From positions 4,092,001-4,156,000 of the forward strand of contig NZ_CP027712.1 of the NCBI RefSeq assembly GCF_003945765.1: a DNA stretch of 64,000 nucleotides, given 5' to 3'. The DNA is from Pseudomonas chlororaphis subsp. chlororaphis. Lineage in GTDB: Bacteria; Pseudomonadota; Gammaproteobacteria; Pseudomonadales; Pseudomonadaceae. The position numbers and the translations under genes are program-made. Position 1 is the stretch's first letter. Each line of letters begins with the position of its first letter. This document shows positions 42,997-54,753 of this stretch, piece after piece. The notes below the pieces were generated by a model, which did not search any database, was not told the origin of the DNA, and was given only the letters and a program-made list of their open reading frames with translations.

Positions 42997-45230
42997 CCCG
43001 GCACCATGAAGTCGACCAGGGGCGCCGCGCGTTCCTGCGTGGTGGCGCGCTGGTGCTGGCGTTCACCCTGGTCCCGGCGGCGCGCCAGGCGCTGGCCGAC
43101 AGCGAAGTCGATACCCTCGGCACGGTAGTACTGGCGCCCGATCTCCCGGGCAGCCTGCGCACCAACCCCTACCTCGATGCCTGGATCCGCGTCGCGGCCG
43201 AAGGCGTCACCGTCTACACCGGCAAGGCCGAATTGGGTACGGGGGTGAAAACCGCGCTGTTGCAGATTGCCGCCGAACGCCTGGACCTCGCGCCAGGCGC
43301 AATCACCCTGCTTACCGCGGACACCGCCCTGACGCCCAACGAAGGCTACACCGCCGGCAGCCACAGCATTTTCGACAGCGGCACGGCCCTGTTCAACGCC
43401 GCGGCCCAGGTCCGGCAATTGCTGCTGGATTCGGCCGCGCGCAGCTGGGCCGTCGACGCCGCGCTGCTGACGACGCACGAGGGCCAGATCCAGGGCCCGG
43501 CCGGGCAGCGCATGCCCTATGCCGAGGCGGTCAAGGGCGTGGACCTGCACCACTATGCGCAGGCGCAATCGCCCTCGATGCCGCCGTCCGCGTTCAAGCT
43601 GATCGGCCACTCGCTGCCTCGCCTGGATATCCCAGCCAAGGTCAGTGGCGGCGCCGCGTTCATCCAGGACCTGCGCCTGCCGGGCATGCTGCATGCCCGG
43701 GTGATCCGCCCGCCCCGCCCTGGCTGCCGCCTGGAAGCCTTCGATGCCGAGGCGCTAAAGGCCCTGCCCGGCGTGGTGCGGGTGGTGCAGGATGGTAACT
43801 ACCTGGCGGTGGTCGCCCGGGATGAGTGGCAAGCCATCAAGGCGATGCGCAGCGGCTATGAGCAGGCCCGCTGGAGCGCTGGAGAGGCGATCCCCGAAGC
43901 GCGGGACATCCACGCGCTACTGACCCGCCTGCCCGCGCGCCGCTACCCGATCAGCCATGAAGGCAACCCGGCGGTCGGCGCCAGCACCCGCTATCGCGCG
44001 CGGTTCAGCAAGCAGTACCTGATGCACGGTTCCATCGGCCCGTCCTGCGCCGTGGCCTGGCTCAAGGACGGCGTGCTCACGGTCTGGACCCACACCCAGG
44101 GGGTCTACCCGCTGCGCGCGGGGATTGCCGAGATGGTCGGGCTGGCACCGGAGCGGGTGCGCTGCATCCATACCGAGGGCTCCGGGTGCTACGGCCACAA
44201 CGGCGCGGACGACGCGGCGGCCGATGCCGCGCTGATCGCAATGCGGCTCGTCGGCACGCCGGTGCGCGTGCAGTGGATGCGCGAGCAGGAAAACCTCTGG
44301 GAGCCCTACAGCAGCGCCATGCTCACCGAGGTCCAGGCCAGCCTCGATGCCCAGGGCCGATTGCAGGACTGGGCCTATGAGCTGTGGACCACGCCGCACA
44401 ACGAACGCATCGTCAATGCCGGCCGCTTGATTCCCGCGCGGCTGTTGGCCCGGCCATTCGTTTCCGCGCCTTCGATCCCCATTGCCCAGCCCGAAGGGGA
44501 TGGCGATCGCAATGCCGTGCCGCTGTACACCCTGGCGTCCACCCGCATCGACATGAACTTCGTCACCCGCATGCCGTTTCGCACCTCCGCCATGCGCTCG
44601 CTGGGGGCCCACATCAATATCTTCGCCATCGAAGCCTGCATCGATGAACTGGCCACCCGGGCCGGCGCCGATCCGGTGGCCTTGCGCCTCGCCCACCTGA
44701 GCGACCCGCGGGCACGGGCGGTGGTCGAACGGGTGCAGGACGCCAGCGGCTGGCCGCACAAGGGCAAGGAGCCCGGCGCAGGCATCGGCTTCGCGTTTGC
44801 CCGCTACAAAAACATCATGGGCTACTGCGCCATCGCCGTCCTGCTGCGGGTGCATCCGCAGACCGGCGAGGTCCAGCTCGATCGAGTGGTCACAGCGGTG
44901 GACGTGGGCCAGATCGTCAACCCCGATGGCCTGCGCAACCAGGTGGAAGGCGGCATCGTGCAGTCCGCCAGCTGGACCCTGTTCGAAAAGGTCGGCTACG
45001 ACCCGGGCGGCGTGCGCAGCTACGACTGGAGCGGTTATCCGATCCTGCGTTTTCCGCAGTTGCCTCGGCAGGTCGAGGTGCATCTGCTCGACCAGCCGGG
45101 ACAGCCATTCCTCGGCGCCGCCGAGATCGTCCAGGGCCCCATGGCCGCCGCCATCGGCAATGCCGTGGCCAATGCCACCGGCCGGCGCTGGCTGAACCTG
45201 CCCCTGACCCGCTCCGAGCAACCGGCCTAG
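42993..45230 (+). CDS. Molybdopterin-binding subunit of a periplasmic aldehyde/isoquinoline-type dehydrogenase
   Basis: A 745-residue subunit of the xanthine oxidase family, IorB-like branch (single-chain Mo domain exported by Tat). The twin-arginine signal is QGRRAFLRGGALVLAFTLVP. Further marks are GKAELGTGVKTALLQIAAER, GCYGHNGADDAAADAALIAM, RTSAMRSLGAHINIF, VVTAVDVGQIVNPDG and the catalytic Glu region FLGAAEIVQGPMAAAIGN. It should oxidise aldehydes or N-heterocycles in the periplasm; the exact substrate cannot be told. It is the last gene of the three-gene operon, followed by a hairpin. Confidence 0.88.
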   Translation: MTRHHEVDQGRRAFLRGGALVLAFTLVPAARQALADSEVDTLGTVVLAPDLPGSLRTNPYLDAWIRVAAEGVTVYTGKAELGTGVKTALLQIAAERLDLAPGAITLLTADTALTPNEGYTAGSHSIFDSGTALFNAAAQVRQLLLDSAARSWAVDAALLTTHEGQIQGPAGQRMPYAEAVKGVDLHHYAQAQSPSMPPSAFKLIGHSLPRLDIPAKVSGGAAFIQDLRLPGMLHARVIRPPRPGCRLEAFDAEALKALPGVVRVVQDGNYLAVVARDEWQAIKAMRSGYEQARWSAGEAIPEARDIHALLTRLPARRYPISHEGNPAVGASTRYRARFSKQYLMHGSIGPSCAVAWLKDGVLTVWTHTQGVYPLRAGIAEMVGLAPERVRCIHTEGSGCYGHNGADDAAADAALIAMRLVGTPVRVQWMREQENLWEPYSSAMLTEVQASLDAQGRLQDWAYELWTTPHNERIVNAGRLIPARLLARPFVSAPSIPIAQPEGDGDRNAVPLYTLASTRIDMNFVTRMPFRTSAMRSLGAHINIFAIEACIDELATRAGADPVALRLAHLSDPRARAVVERVQDASGWPHKGKEPGAGIGFAFARYKNIMGYCAIAVLLRVHPQTGEVQLDRVVTAVDVGQIVNPDGLRNQVEGGIVQSASWTLFEKVGYDPGGVRSYDWSGYPILRFPQLPRQVEVHLLDQPGQPFLGAAEIVQGPMAAAIGNAVANATGRRWLNLPLTRSEQPA

Positions 45231-45251
45231 CCTGGAGTCCGGCGCAGGGCC

Positions 45252-45278
45252 GGGCCGCTGCTTCGGCGGCGGCCCTTT
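45252..45278 (+). terminator. Hairpin behind the molybdenum dehydrogenase operon
   Basis: Stem GGGCCGC (45252-45258) and GCGGCCC (45269-45275) followed by TTT, 22 nt past the stop. A separate inverted repeat TTGCGTTTCACGCAA lies at 45377-45391 in the 320-nt spacer before the reductase gene; the rest of that spacer shows nothing. Confidence 0.55.
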
Positions 45279-45550
45279 CGCAGTCTGCCAAGGCATCGAG
45301 GATCGAGCGGGCCAATCGCCGCGCCCGCCATCGACTGCCCGCCCGCCGCGCCATGCACCCGTCGCCCTTCAGGACGTTGCGTTTCACGCAATGCAGCGTA
45401 GAGCGGCGGCTGGATTATCAGCCACGGCCCGGCGGATTAGGTTAGAGCCCAACAAAGACACGCAAATCGGCAATCACCTGTTGTTCAACCAGGCACCGTC
45501 CGCCTGAGCACCCACGGCATCCCGATCGATGCCCTCATAAGGAAATACCC

Positions 45551-46663
45551 ATGACTCAGCACCTGTTCCAACCCCTTGCGGTCGGCCCCTACACCCTGGC
45601 TCACCGCGTGGCCATGGCCCCACTGACCCGCTCCCGCGCCGGCCAGCCGGGCGACCTGCCCACCGCCATGAACGCCGAGTATTACCGGCAACGCGCGAGT
45701 GCCGCGCTGATCGTTACCGAGGCCACGCAGATTTCCCGCCAGGGCCAGGGCTACGCCTGGACCCCGGGAATCTACAGCGATGCCCAGGTGGCGGCCTGGC
45801 GTCAAGTGAGCACCCAGGTGCACGAAGCCGGCGGGCTGATTTTCATGCAGCTGTGGCATGTGGGGCGTGTCTCTCACCCGAGCTTCCAGCCCGACAACGC
45901 CCTGCCGGTGGCGCCCAGCGCACTGCCGGTTCCAGGCAAGACCTTTATCGTCGACGACGAGGGCAACGGCGTCTGGGGCGATGTGCCGGTGCCGCGCGCC
46001 CTGCAAGTGGCGGAGATCGCGCAGATCGTCGACGACTATCGGCGCGCGGCGCGTAACGCCCTGAAGGCCGGCATGGACGGCGTGGAAATCCACGCAGGCA
46101 ACGGCTACCTGCTCGACCAGTTCATCAACAGCAACAGCAATCAGCGCGAGGACGCGTACGGCGGCAGCGTGGAAAATCGCGCCCGGCTGTTGCTGGAGGT
46201 CGTGGAGGCCGTCGCCGATGAGGTGGGCGCCGAACGAGTGGCGGTACGCCTCACTCCCATGGGTCGCTTCATGGGCATGGGCGACGCAACGCCCGAGGCC
46301 ACCTTCGGCCATATCGTCCGATCCCTGAACCGCTGGCCCCTGGCCTATCTGCACCTTGTGGAACCGGCCGTGGTCGGCACCGTCAAGGACGAGAACGTCG
46401 ACCCGCGCTGGGACGCGATCATCGGGCAACTGCGCTCAGAGTGGAACGGCGTGCTGATGCTCGCCGGCGGCTACGATCCGCAATCGGCGGAGCAGGCCCT
46501 GGCCGCCAACCGCGCCGACCTGATCGCCTTTGGCAGGCCCTTTTTAGCCAACCCCGACCTGCCCCGGCGGATCCGCGACGGGCTGGCGCTGAATGCCCCC
46601 GACCCAAGCACCTTCTTTGGTGGCGATCAGCGCGGATACATCGACTACCCCGTTCATCCATAA
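45551..46663 (+). CDS. Old yellow enzyme family alkene reductase (NemA/XenB-like)
   Basis: A 370-residue FMN enzyme of the OYE family: LFQPLAVGPYTLAHRVAMAP, APLTRSRA, QLWHVGRVSHPSFQ, the substrate His/Asn pair in VEIHAGNGYLLDQFI, YGGSVENRARLLLEVV and ADLIAFGRPFLANPDLPRR. It reduces activated C=C bonds or nitro compounds with NAD(P)H in the cytoplasm. The motif HAGN varies from the usual HGAN. The start has AAGGAAATACCC. No regulator lies next to it. Confidence 0.92.
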   Translation: MTQHLFQPLAVGPYTLAHRVAMAPLTRSRAGQPGDLPTAMNAEYYRQRASAALIVTEATQISRQGQGYAWTPGIYSDAQVAAWRQVSTQVHEAGGLIFMQLWHVGRVSHPSFQPDNALPVAPSALPVPGKTFIVDDEGNGVWGDVPVPRALQVAEIAQIVDDYRRAARNALKAGMDGVEIHAGNGYLLDQFINSNSNQREDAYGGSVENRARLLLEVVEAVADEVGAERVAVRLTPMGRFMGMGDATPEATFGHIVRSLNRWPLAYLHLVEPAVVGTVKDENVDPRWDAIIGQLRSEWNGVLMLAGGYDPQSAEQALAANRADLIAFGRPFLANPDLPRRIRDGLALNAPDPSTFFGGDQRGYIDYPVHP

Positions 46664-46755
46664 GGAGCGATCCCGGTGACCCTGCTCCCGGGGTCATCGA
46701 GTCGGCCACGCTTGCGAGGGTGGCCGATACCCAGCGTGCAAAGGGCCGCTTCGGC

Positions 46756-49641
<2,886 letters not shown>

Positions 49642-49915
49642 GGGGAACCTTCCTTGGGGTACTTGCGGGATTTGCGGCAGGTGGCGATTCGCAGGCGGTC
49701 ACTGCGGCGCGGTCGAAAATGTCGTGAACTCAATTGCAACTCTAGGTCTTGGCGGCTTTGCCGACGGCAAATAGCCCATCCTAGACCATCGAAGGCAGGG
49801 GCTGACAGACGAATACCGCACAATGAGTACGACTGTTTCTTGCCCCTCTATGATTTATCTGAATTGGTCAGCCCAATTAGCGTTGGCTTGACATCCCGAC
49901 GACTCGGTCACCAAC

Positions 49916-50467
49916 ATGCAGCCGACTACACAGCCATGCACAGATACCATGTTCGAACTGAAAGACCTGCCTTCGCGCGAAACCCTCGAGCACTTCGGCA
50001 AGCTCTATGACAACCCCGATGTCGAGGGGCTCTATACCTGGCTGGTATGGGCGTCGGCGACGGATGAAATGCTCTCGGCATTTAATGCCAACCTCGCGCA
50101 CGAGAATCTTGCCCAAACACCGTTCTTCGTCCTGCTGCTGCTCAAGCGTAACCCTGGGGGGCTCTCGATCGGCGCGCTGGCTGATGGGGTAGCCGTGGCT
50201 TCGCAGACGATGACGCGCGCCATCAAGCAGATGGAAGCTGCCGGTCTTTGTACGAAACATCCGGACCCGGACGATGGGCGCTACTGGATCGTCCGGCTGA
50301 CCCCGGAGGGCGACAGCACCCTTGGCCGGGTGCTGCCCAAACACTACGAGTGGGTCGCCAAGTTCATGAGCCACTTCAAAGACGATGAGCGCGAGCTTTT
50401 GGTGAAACTGATGATGAGGGTGGCCCCTGCCCTGCGGACAATGCGCCTGGAAACGGAACTCGGCTGA
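49916..50467 (+). CDS. MarR-family transcriptional regulator
   Basis: A 183-residue MarR protein with the winged helix GGLSIGALADGVAVASQTMT RAIKQMEAAG (given in two parts) and the wing HPDPDDGRYWIVRLTPEG. It is divergent from the hybrid kinase gene and directly ahead of the MFS gene. Perfect TGTAGC/GCTACA dyad symmetry downstream (50491) is a likely operator for it. ATG 49949 is an alternative start. It probably represses the MFS/AfsA/pump genes and responds to a small molecule. Confidence 0.9.
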   Translation: MQPTTQPCTDTMFELKDLPSRETLEHFGKLYDNPDVEGLYTWLVWASATDEMLSAFNANLAHENLAQTPFFVLLLLKRNPGGLSIGALADGVAVASQTMTRAIKQMEAAGLCTKHPDPDDGRYWIVRLTPEGDSTLGRVLPKHYEWVAKFMSHFKDDERELLVKLMMRVAPALRTMRLETELG

Positions 50468-50490
50468 TCGGCCGAGTCTTTTAAAAATCA

Positions 50491-50504
50491 TGTAGCACGC
50501 TACA
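50491..50504. promoter_or_regulatory. Perfect 14-bp dyad, putative MarR operator
   Basis: TGTAGCACGCTACA (6-bp arms, 2-bp spacer) lies in the 141-nt gap between marR and the MFS gene. A second, looser TGTAG...CTACA pair spans the MFS start (50602-50622). Both fit a repressor controlling the MFS gene. Confidence 0.55.
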
Positions 50505-50608
50505 CAGCAACCTACAGAAAATGAAACCTTGGGCGGCTCCCTCGCGTCGCGGCCAGTAACGCCGCGACTTCAATGCCCTGGCGCCTCTATTGATCGAGAT
50601 ATGTAGCA

Positions 50609-51808
50609 ATGCACACATCTACACAGGATATGGCTCAACAACCCACAGCGACTTTGCTGGTGCAGATGGTGTTCTGCGCACTCGCCGTGGTCTCTCTCTT
50701 GTATATCCCGGTGCCTATCCTGCCCCTTTTGGCACAGGCCTATCAGTTGCCGCAGGAACAGGCTGGCCTCGCACTGGGCGCCTTCGGGTTCGCATACGCC
50801 ACGGGTTTTCTGGTGTTCGGGCCTTTATCCGATCGCCTTGGCCGCAGGACGGTCATGGTCGGCGGCCTGGTGCTGCTGGCCATCATCACGCTGGGGCTCG
50901 CATGGGTGCAGACGCCGACCCTGTTCATCTGCGGCCGTGCATTGCAGGGATTCGCCGCCGCCTCCTTCCCGCCCGTGGCCCTCGCCTATTTGTCCGAGCG
51001 CGGTACCCCCAGGCAACGTGTGTGGGGAGTGGCCTGGATGAGTACGGCATTCCTGTCGGCAGGTTTGCTCGGGCAGATCTACGGCAGCCTCGTTGCGGGG
51101 CGTTGGGGCCTGGGTTACGCCCTCATGCCGCTGGTGGTGATCTATGCCGCGACCGCGTTGCGCCTGGCCACAGTCCCGGAAGGAGCCCGAGCGGTACGTC
51201 CGAAGGGCTCGATGTGGGAAGGATATCGGCCCATCTTCACCTTGCTCGGTAACCCGGCCCTGCGCCGGGTCTATCTGCCCGCGCTCCTGCTGCTGATGTC
51301 ATTCGTCGCCTTTTACATAGGACTGGATATGCACCTGGGCGAGGTCATAGAAAGCCAGGGCATCAGCAGAATGCAAGCACGTGGCGTGGCGTTGCCGGCG
51401 TTTCTCGCGCCACTGCTCGCTGCCAAATTGATTGGTCGCTGGGGAGCCAAGCGGGTCGCTACCACGGGGCTTGGCGTCGCGGCGTTTGGACTGGTGCTCT
51501 GTGCAAGCGCCGGTCAAGAACACATTTCCCTGCTGCTGGCAGCCAGTGTCGTCTATGTCGCGGGAGTGGCCATCAGTGTCCCCGGGCTGATCGCTCGAAT
51601 CGCCGCGGCGGCATCGCCCGATGTTCGCGGCCTGGCGGTGTCCTTCTACACCTTCGTGCTCTTTGTCGGGGCGAGCCTTGGACCGTGGCTGGCAAACATC
51701 AGTCGCGCCTGGCAGGTGGAATCTTTTCTTCTGGTACTCGCAGCGGGGCTCGGCGCTGCAGCGTTGTACAGCGCTGCACGGGTAGATGACAGCTCCCGTG
51801 TGCGCTAG
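50609..51808 (+). CDS. MFS drug-efflux-type transporter
   Basis: A 399-residue transporter with about 12 helices; GPLSDRLGRRTVMVGGLVLL is the loop 2-3 motif and GRALQGFAAASFPPVALAYL is typical of the YnfM/arabinose-efflux group. It is the first gene of the run that continues with the AfsA-like gene, 117 nt away on the same strand, and so may export the product of that pathway. Confidence 0.88.
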   Translation: MHTSTQDMAQQPTATLLVQMVFCALAVVSLLYIPVPILPLLAQAYQLPQEQAGLALGAFGFAYATGFLVFGPLSDRLGRRTVMVGGLVLLAIITLGLAWVQTPTLFICGRALQGFAAASFPPVALAYLSERGTPRQRVWGVAWMSTAFLSAGLLGQIYGSLVAGRWGLGYALMPLVVIYAATALRLATVPEGARAVRPKGSMWEGYRPIFTLLGNPALRRVYLPALLLLMSFVAFYIGLDMHLGEVIESQGISRMQARGVALPAFLAPLLAAKLIGRWGAKRVATTGLGVAAFGLVLCASAGQEHISLLLAASVVYVAGVAISVPGLIARIAAAASPDVRGLAVSFYTFVLFVGASLGPWLANISRAWQVESFLLVLAAGLGAAALYSAARVDDSSRVR

Positions 51809-51925
51809 TCGAGCGGCCCTGGTTTCCACGCAGGACGTCAGTGGGAAGCGGGTCTGTTTTTGTAGTAATCCGGTATCGGCCAAACGACCTGCCGAAGGCC
51901 CCGGGTATAGAAAGGGAATCCATTG

Positions 51926-52732
51926 ATGGGTATCTACGTTGTAGTTGCAAACCAGTTCGAAGACTTCGCAAGGCATGAAAACGTGATGTCCTACAGCACG
52001 CTGCTGCTGGTGCTAAAGACACCGGGACCATCCGTGCTGAGAGGTTGCAAGGTCGTTGCCGGGCAGGGGCTTGGCCGCAAGGAAATTCAGCATGCCTATC
52101 GCATGGCGATCGCCAGCGGGCATGCCGATGAATTCGATCATTGGGACCTGTGGACGGGCGCGGAGCTGGCGGGCCAGGAGCTCGCCCACAAGCGCCAGCG
52201 CAAGAACGTGCTGATCTCCGTTCCGGAGAGGAACGAGGAAGGCCTCTATACCGCCAGCCTCCTGCTCCATGCCGAAAACGAGTTGATGCTCGACCACCTC
52301 ACTGGACAGCATGTGCAAGGCATGGTGCTGCTCGAAGCGTGCCGCCAGATGTTCCTGGCGGTGACGGAGCGCTTCCATCTGGACGACTACAAACCGCATA
52401 AGCGCTACTTCGTCCTCAACGAGATGAATGTCCGCTACACCGCCTTCGCCTTCCCGCTGCCGGCGCAGATCCGCTATCGCTTGATCGACCTGAAGCAACC
52501 GCGCCCCGACCGCGTCGAAGTGCAGGCGACGATGGAGGTCTGGCAGGGCGAACAATCCGTCACTGGCGTGGATGTCAAGTTCTGCGTCATGGATGCCAAG
52601 CGCCTCGGTCTGCGCGAGGCCACGCTCGCCTCTCGCGCCCTGTCCTCACAAGTCGACACCTTGCGCCGCCGCTTGCGCATGACCCCGCACCCGCATGCGC
52701 AGTTGATGACCGAGCCGATTCCCACCCTTTGA
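51926..52732 (+). CDS. AfsA-like hotdog-fold enzyme, candidate butenolide/butyrolactone synthase
   Basis: A 268-residue protein. The centre, residues about 122-140, reads DHLTGQHVQGMVLLEACRQ, the hotdog signature of AfsA/ScbA (DHxxDHxxGMxLLEAxRQ). KRQRKNVLISVPERNEEG before it and NEMNVRYTAFAFPLPAQI with VTGVDVKFCVMDAK after it fit the hotdog strands. In Streptomyces, AfsA joins a beta-ketoacyl chain to dihydroxyacetone phosphate, giving a butenolide phosphate. The HAD phosphatase gene follows 49 nt on, which would suit removal of that phosphate. The ATG at 51926 follows AGGGAA. The first 80 residues are less familiar. The family is seen; the reaction here is inferred. Confidence 0.75.
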   Translation: MGIYVVVANQFEDFARHENVMSYSTLLLVLKTPGPSVLRGCKVVAGQGLGRKEIQHAYRMAIASGHADEFDHWDLWTGAELAGQELAHKRQRKNVLISVPERNEEGLYTASLLLHAENELMLDHLTGQHVQGMVLLEACRQMFLAVTERFHLDDYKPHKRYFVLNEMNVRYTAFAFPLPAQIRYRLIDLKQPRPDRVEVQATMEVWQGEQSVTGVDVKFCVMDAKRLGLREATLASRALSSQVDTLRRRLRMTPHPHAQLMTEPIPTL

Positions 52733-52743
52733 TCCCATCGCCC

Positions 52744-52763
52744 GCTTGCACCCAGGTGCAAGC
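52744..52763. promoter_or_regulatory. Perfect 20-bp inverted repeat between AfsA-like and HAD genes
   Basis: GCTTGCACC-CA-GGTGCAAGC, 9-bp arms, in the 49-nt intergenic gap. No T-run follows, so it is a transcript-processing hairpin, an attenuator or a protein-binding site rather than a clear terminator. Confidence 0.5.
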
Positions 52764-52781
52764 GCCTTTCGAGTAATCGTA

Positions 52782-53480
52782 ATGACAGCACGAAGAATCG
52801 CTTTCTTCGACGTCGATGAAACCCTCATCGACCTCAAGAGCATGTTCAGTTTCCAAGCGTTCTACTTTCGCTGGCTATGGGGAGAGGAACGTGGCGGTGA
52901 GGCGGAAGTTGCCGCTGCCAAACGTATTGATGAGTACATCAGGAAAGGTTTCGATCGCTCTGCCATCAACACGCTGTTCTACGAAGACTTCCGCGATCAC
53001 CAGCCCGACCTGGTGGCCGACGCGGCCCAGGCCTGGTACGTCCAGGAAAGGACGCGCTCGGAATTCTTCATCCGTCCAGTCCTGCAGGCACTTCAGGAGC
53101 ACCAGGGCAACGGAGACATCGTCGCCTTCGTTTCAGGTTCGGCCATGGAGTTTCTGGCTCCACTGGCAGCCGAGCTGGGTGTGCCCCATGTTCTGGCAAA
53201 CCGGCTGGAAACGCGCGATGGGCGCTTTACAGGCCAGCTCATCCCGCCGCAAACCATTGGCCTGGGCAAACAGCAAGCCGCCTTGCGCCTGATGGATACG
53301 CTCAGCGTCGATCCAGCCGACTGCTATGGGTACGGCGATCACCTGACGGACCTCCCCCTCTTGATGAGCGTCGGGAAACCTACGGTAGTGGCGGGCGACC
53401 CGGCCCTGGTCAGGCATGCGGAGCAACGTGACTGGCCCATCCTCTACCCCGACGCGTCCCTGCATCGAGGAGAACCATGA
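52782..53480 (+). CDS. HAD-IB (SerB-like) phosphatase
   Basis: A 232-residue HAD phosphatase: motif I RRIAFFDVDETLIDLKSM (Asp10, Asp12), motif II IVAFVSGSAMEFLAPLAAEL, and motif III/IV YGYGDHLTDLPLLMSVGKP. The pattern is that of the HAD-IB family. Next to the AfsA-like gene it may dephosphorylate the butenolide phosphate. The start at 52782 was chosen since it begins right before motif I; the frame is open further upstream across the inverted repeat. It overlaps the next gene by 4 nt. Confidence 0.87.
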   Translation: MTARRIAFFDVDETLIDLKSMFSFQAFYFRWLWGEERGGEAEVAAAKRIDEYIRKGFDRSAINTLFYEDFRDHQPDLVADAAQAWYVQERTRSEFFIRPVLQALQEHQGNGDIVAFVSGSAMEFLAPLAAELGVPHVLANRLETRDGRFTGQLIPPQTIGLGKQQAALRLMDTLSVDPADCYGYGDHLTDLPLLMSVGKPTVVAGDPALVRHAEQRDWPILYPDASLHRGEP

Positions 53481-54046
53481 TGTCGTTTCACCCGTTCTCC
53501 TTCAGCCGCCTGGCGGTGGTGGCCAGCCTTGCCCTCTGGTTGAGCATCGCCGTATTCAACAACCTCACCGACCCGGAAACCAACCGCTTCCATATCGGCA
53601 ACACGCTTTCCATGGCGTTGCTGGAAGAAGAGGAACTGCTGGGCGCGGCCCTACGCTGGCGCGCCTGGCCAGCGCACTGGGCCGAAACGGCGCTGTACGC
53701 GGTGGCAGGCATCCAGATCGTCGTTTCGATGCTGCTCTGGTATGCGGCATTCACCTACGCCAGGGCTTGGCGCCTGGGCAGTCGTACCGCGCTGGACGTC
53801 GCCCGCAACCGCGCCGTCGTCGCCCTGACCTGCTTCCTGTTGCTGTGGTTCGGCTTCATCTGCGGAGGCCTGTGGTTCGGCTACTGGCTGAAGCAGGGCG
53901 CCATTCAATCGGTGCACATGACGCTGGTTCTGATAGGCCTGGTGGCACTGCTCTTCGTTCAAGGCGAGCCCCAATCATGGCCAGCTGTACAGCCCGCAGC
54001 CCCTGCCACGCCTGGCAGTCAACCACTCGAAAGGAGCCTTCCATGA
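53477..54046 (+). CDS. DUF2165-family membrane protein
   Basis: A 189-residue inner-membrane protein with four helices (LAVVASLALWLSIAVFNNL; AETALYAVAGIQIVVSMLLW; VVALTCFLLLWFGFICGGLW; HMTLVLIGLVALLF). FNNLTDPETNRFHIGNTLSM is the DUF2165 signature. Function unknown. ATGA overlaps on both sides bind it into the AfsA/HAD operon. Confidence 0.78.
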   Translation: MMSFHPFSFSRLAVVASLALWLSIAVFNNLTDPETNRFHIGNTLSMALLEEEELLGAALRWRAWPAHWAETALYAVAGIQIVVSMLLWYAAFTYARAWRLGSRTALDVARNRAVVALTCFLLLWFGFICGGLWFGYWLKQGAIQSVHMTLVLIGLVALLFVQGEPQSWPAVQPAAPATPGSQPLERSLP

Positions 54047-54711
54047 ACTCGCCGGTTCGCACCGCAAGCATTGCCCTCGTCATGGCCCTGGCAGCGATCA
54101 CTGCCACCGCCAACACCGATTCGCCCAAGGAGAAACCTGCCATGCACCAGCCCGCCACCCGCCTGATCGCAGTGCCTTCCATCTACCAGGAGTCCGCTCG
54201 TCGCCAGGTAACTGTCGACGGCGAGCAAGCGCTACTCACCCGCTACGTGCGCAGCGATGGCCGCAACTCAGGACTGGATGGCGAACACTTCAGCACCCTG
54301 GTTTCGGACGCCGGCGTGCTCAAGGGCTTCGCCAATATGTCGCTGGACCTGGTCGGCAAGCCACTGCCGTCGCGCGAACGCTCCGAGGAAATTGCCAGGC
54401 TGTTTCTCGAGCAGCATGCCCCCGACCTGATCGAGCGTATGAAGATCAGTTGGATCGAACCCCACGATGAACCATTGAAGGTGACGCGCGACGGCCACGA
54501 AGAGGTCGTGACCTTGAGCGGCATGAAAGTGAAGGCACGCAATCTGGTCGACGGTCGCTGGTTCTGGATCATCGTCGGCAGCGACGCAAAGCCCATGGTG
54601 TTCGAACGCGACATCGTCTGGATCACCTTCCCCGGCAAGCGCCAGACCGAGAAATGGCTGCATGACAGCTGGCTGGCAACGCAACCAGGCGCTTGGGCCC
54701 AGTCACTCTGA
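54043..54711 (+). CDS. Exported protein of unknown function
   Basis: A 222-residue protein with a signal peptide (MNSPVRTASIALVMALAAIT then ATA). The mature part has TLVSDAGVLKGFANMSLDL, ARLFLEQHAPDLIERMKISW and NLVDGRWFWIIVGSDAKPMV, which suggests a beta-sandwich or PepSY-like fold, but I do not recognise a family. It starts behind AAGGAG and overlaps the DUF2165 stop. It is probably periplasmic and works with the operon products. Confidence 0.75.
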   Translation: MNSPVRTASIALVMALAAITATANTDSPKEKPAMHQPATRLIAVPSIYQESARRQVTVDGEQALLTRYVRSDGRNSGLDGEHFSTLVSDAGVLKGFANMSLDLVGKPLPSRERSEEIARLFLEQHAPDLIERMKISWIEPHDEPLKVTRDGHEEVVTLSGMKVKARNLVDGRWFWIIVGSDAKPMVFERDIVWITFPGKRQTEKWLHDSWLATQPGAWAQSL

Positions 54712-54753
54712 CGCCGCCGTCAGGGCCAGGTGAACCATCTTTGGGAGTCAATC

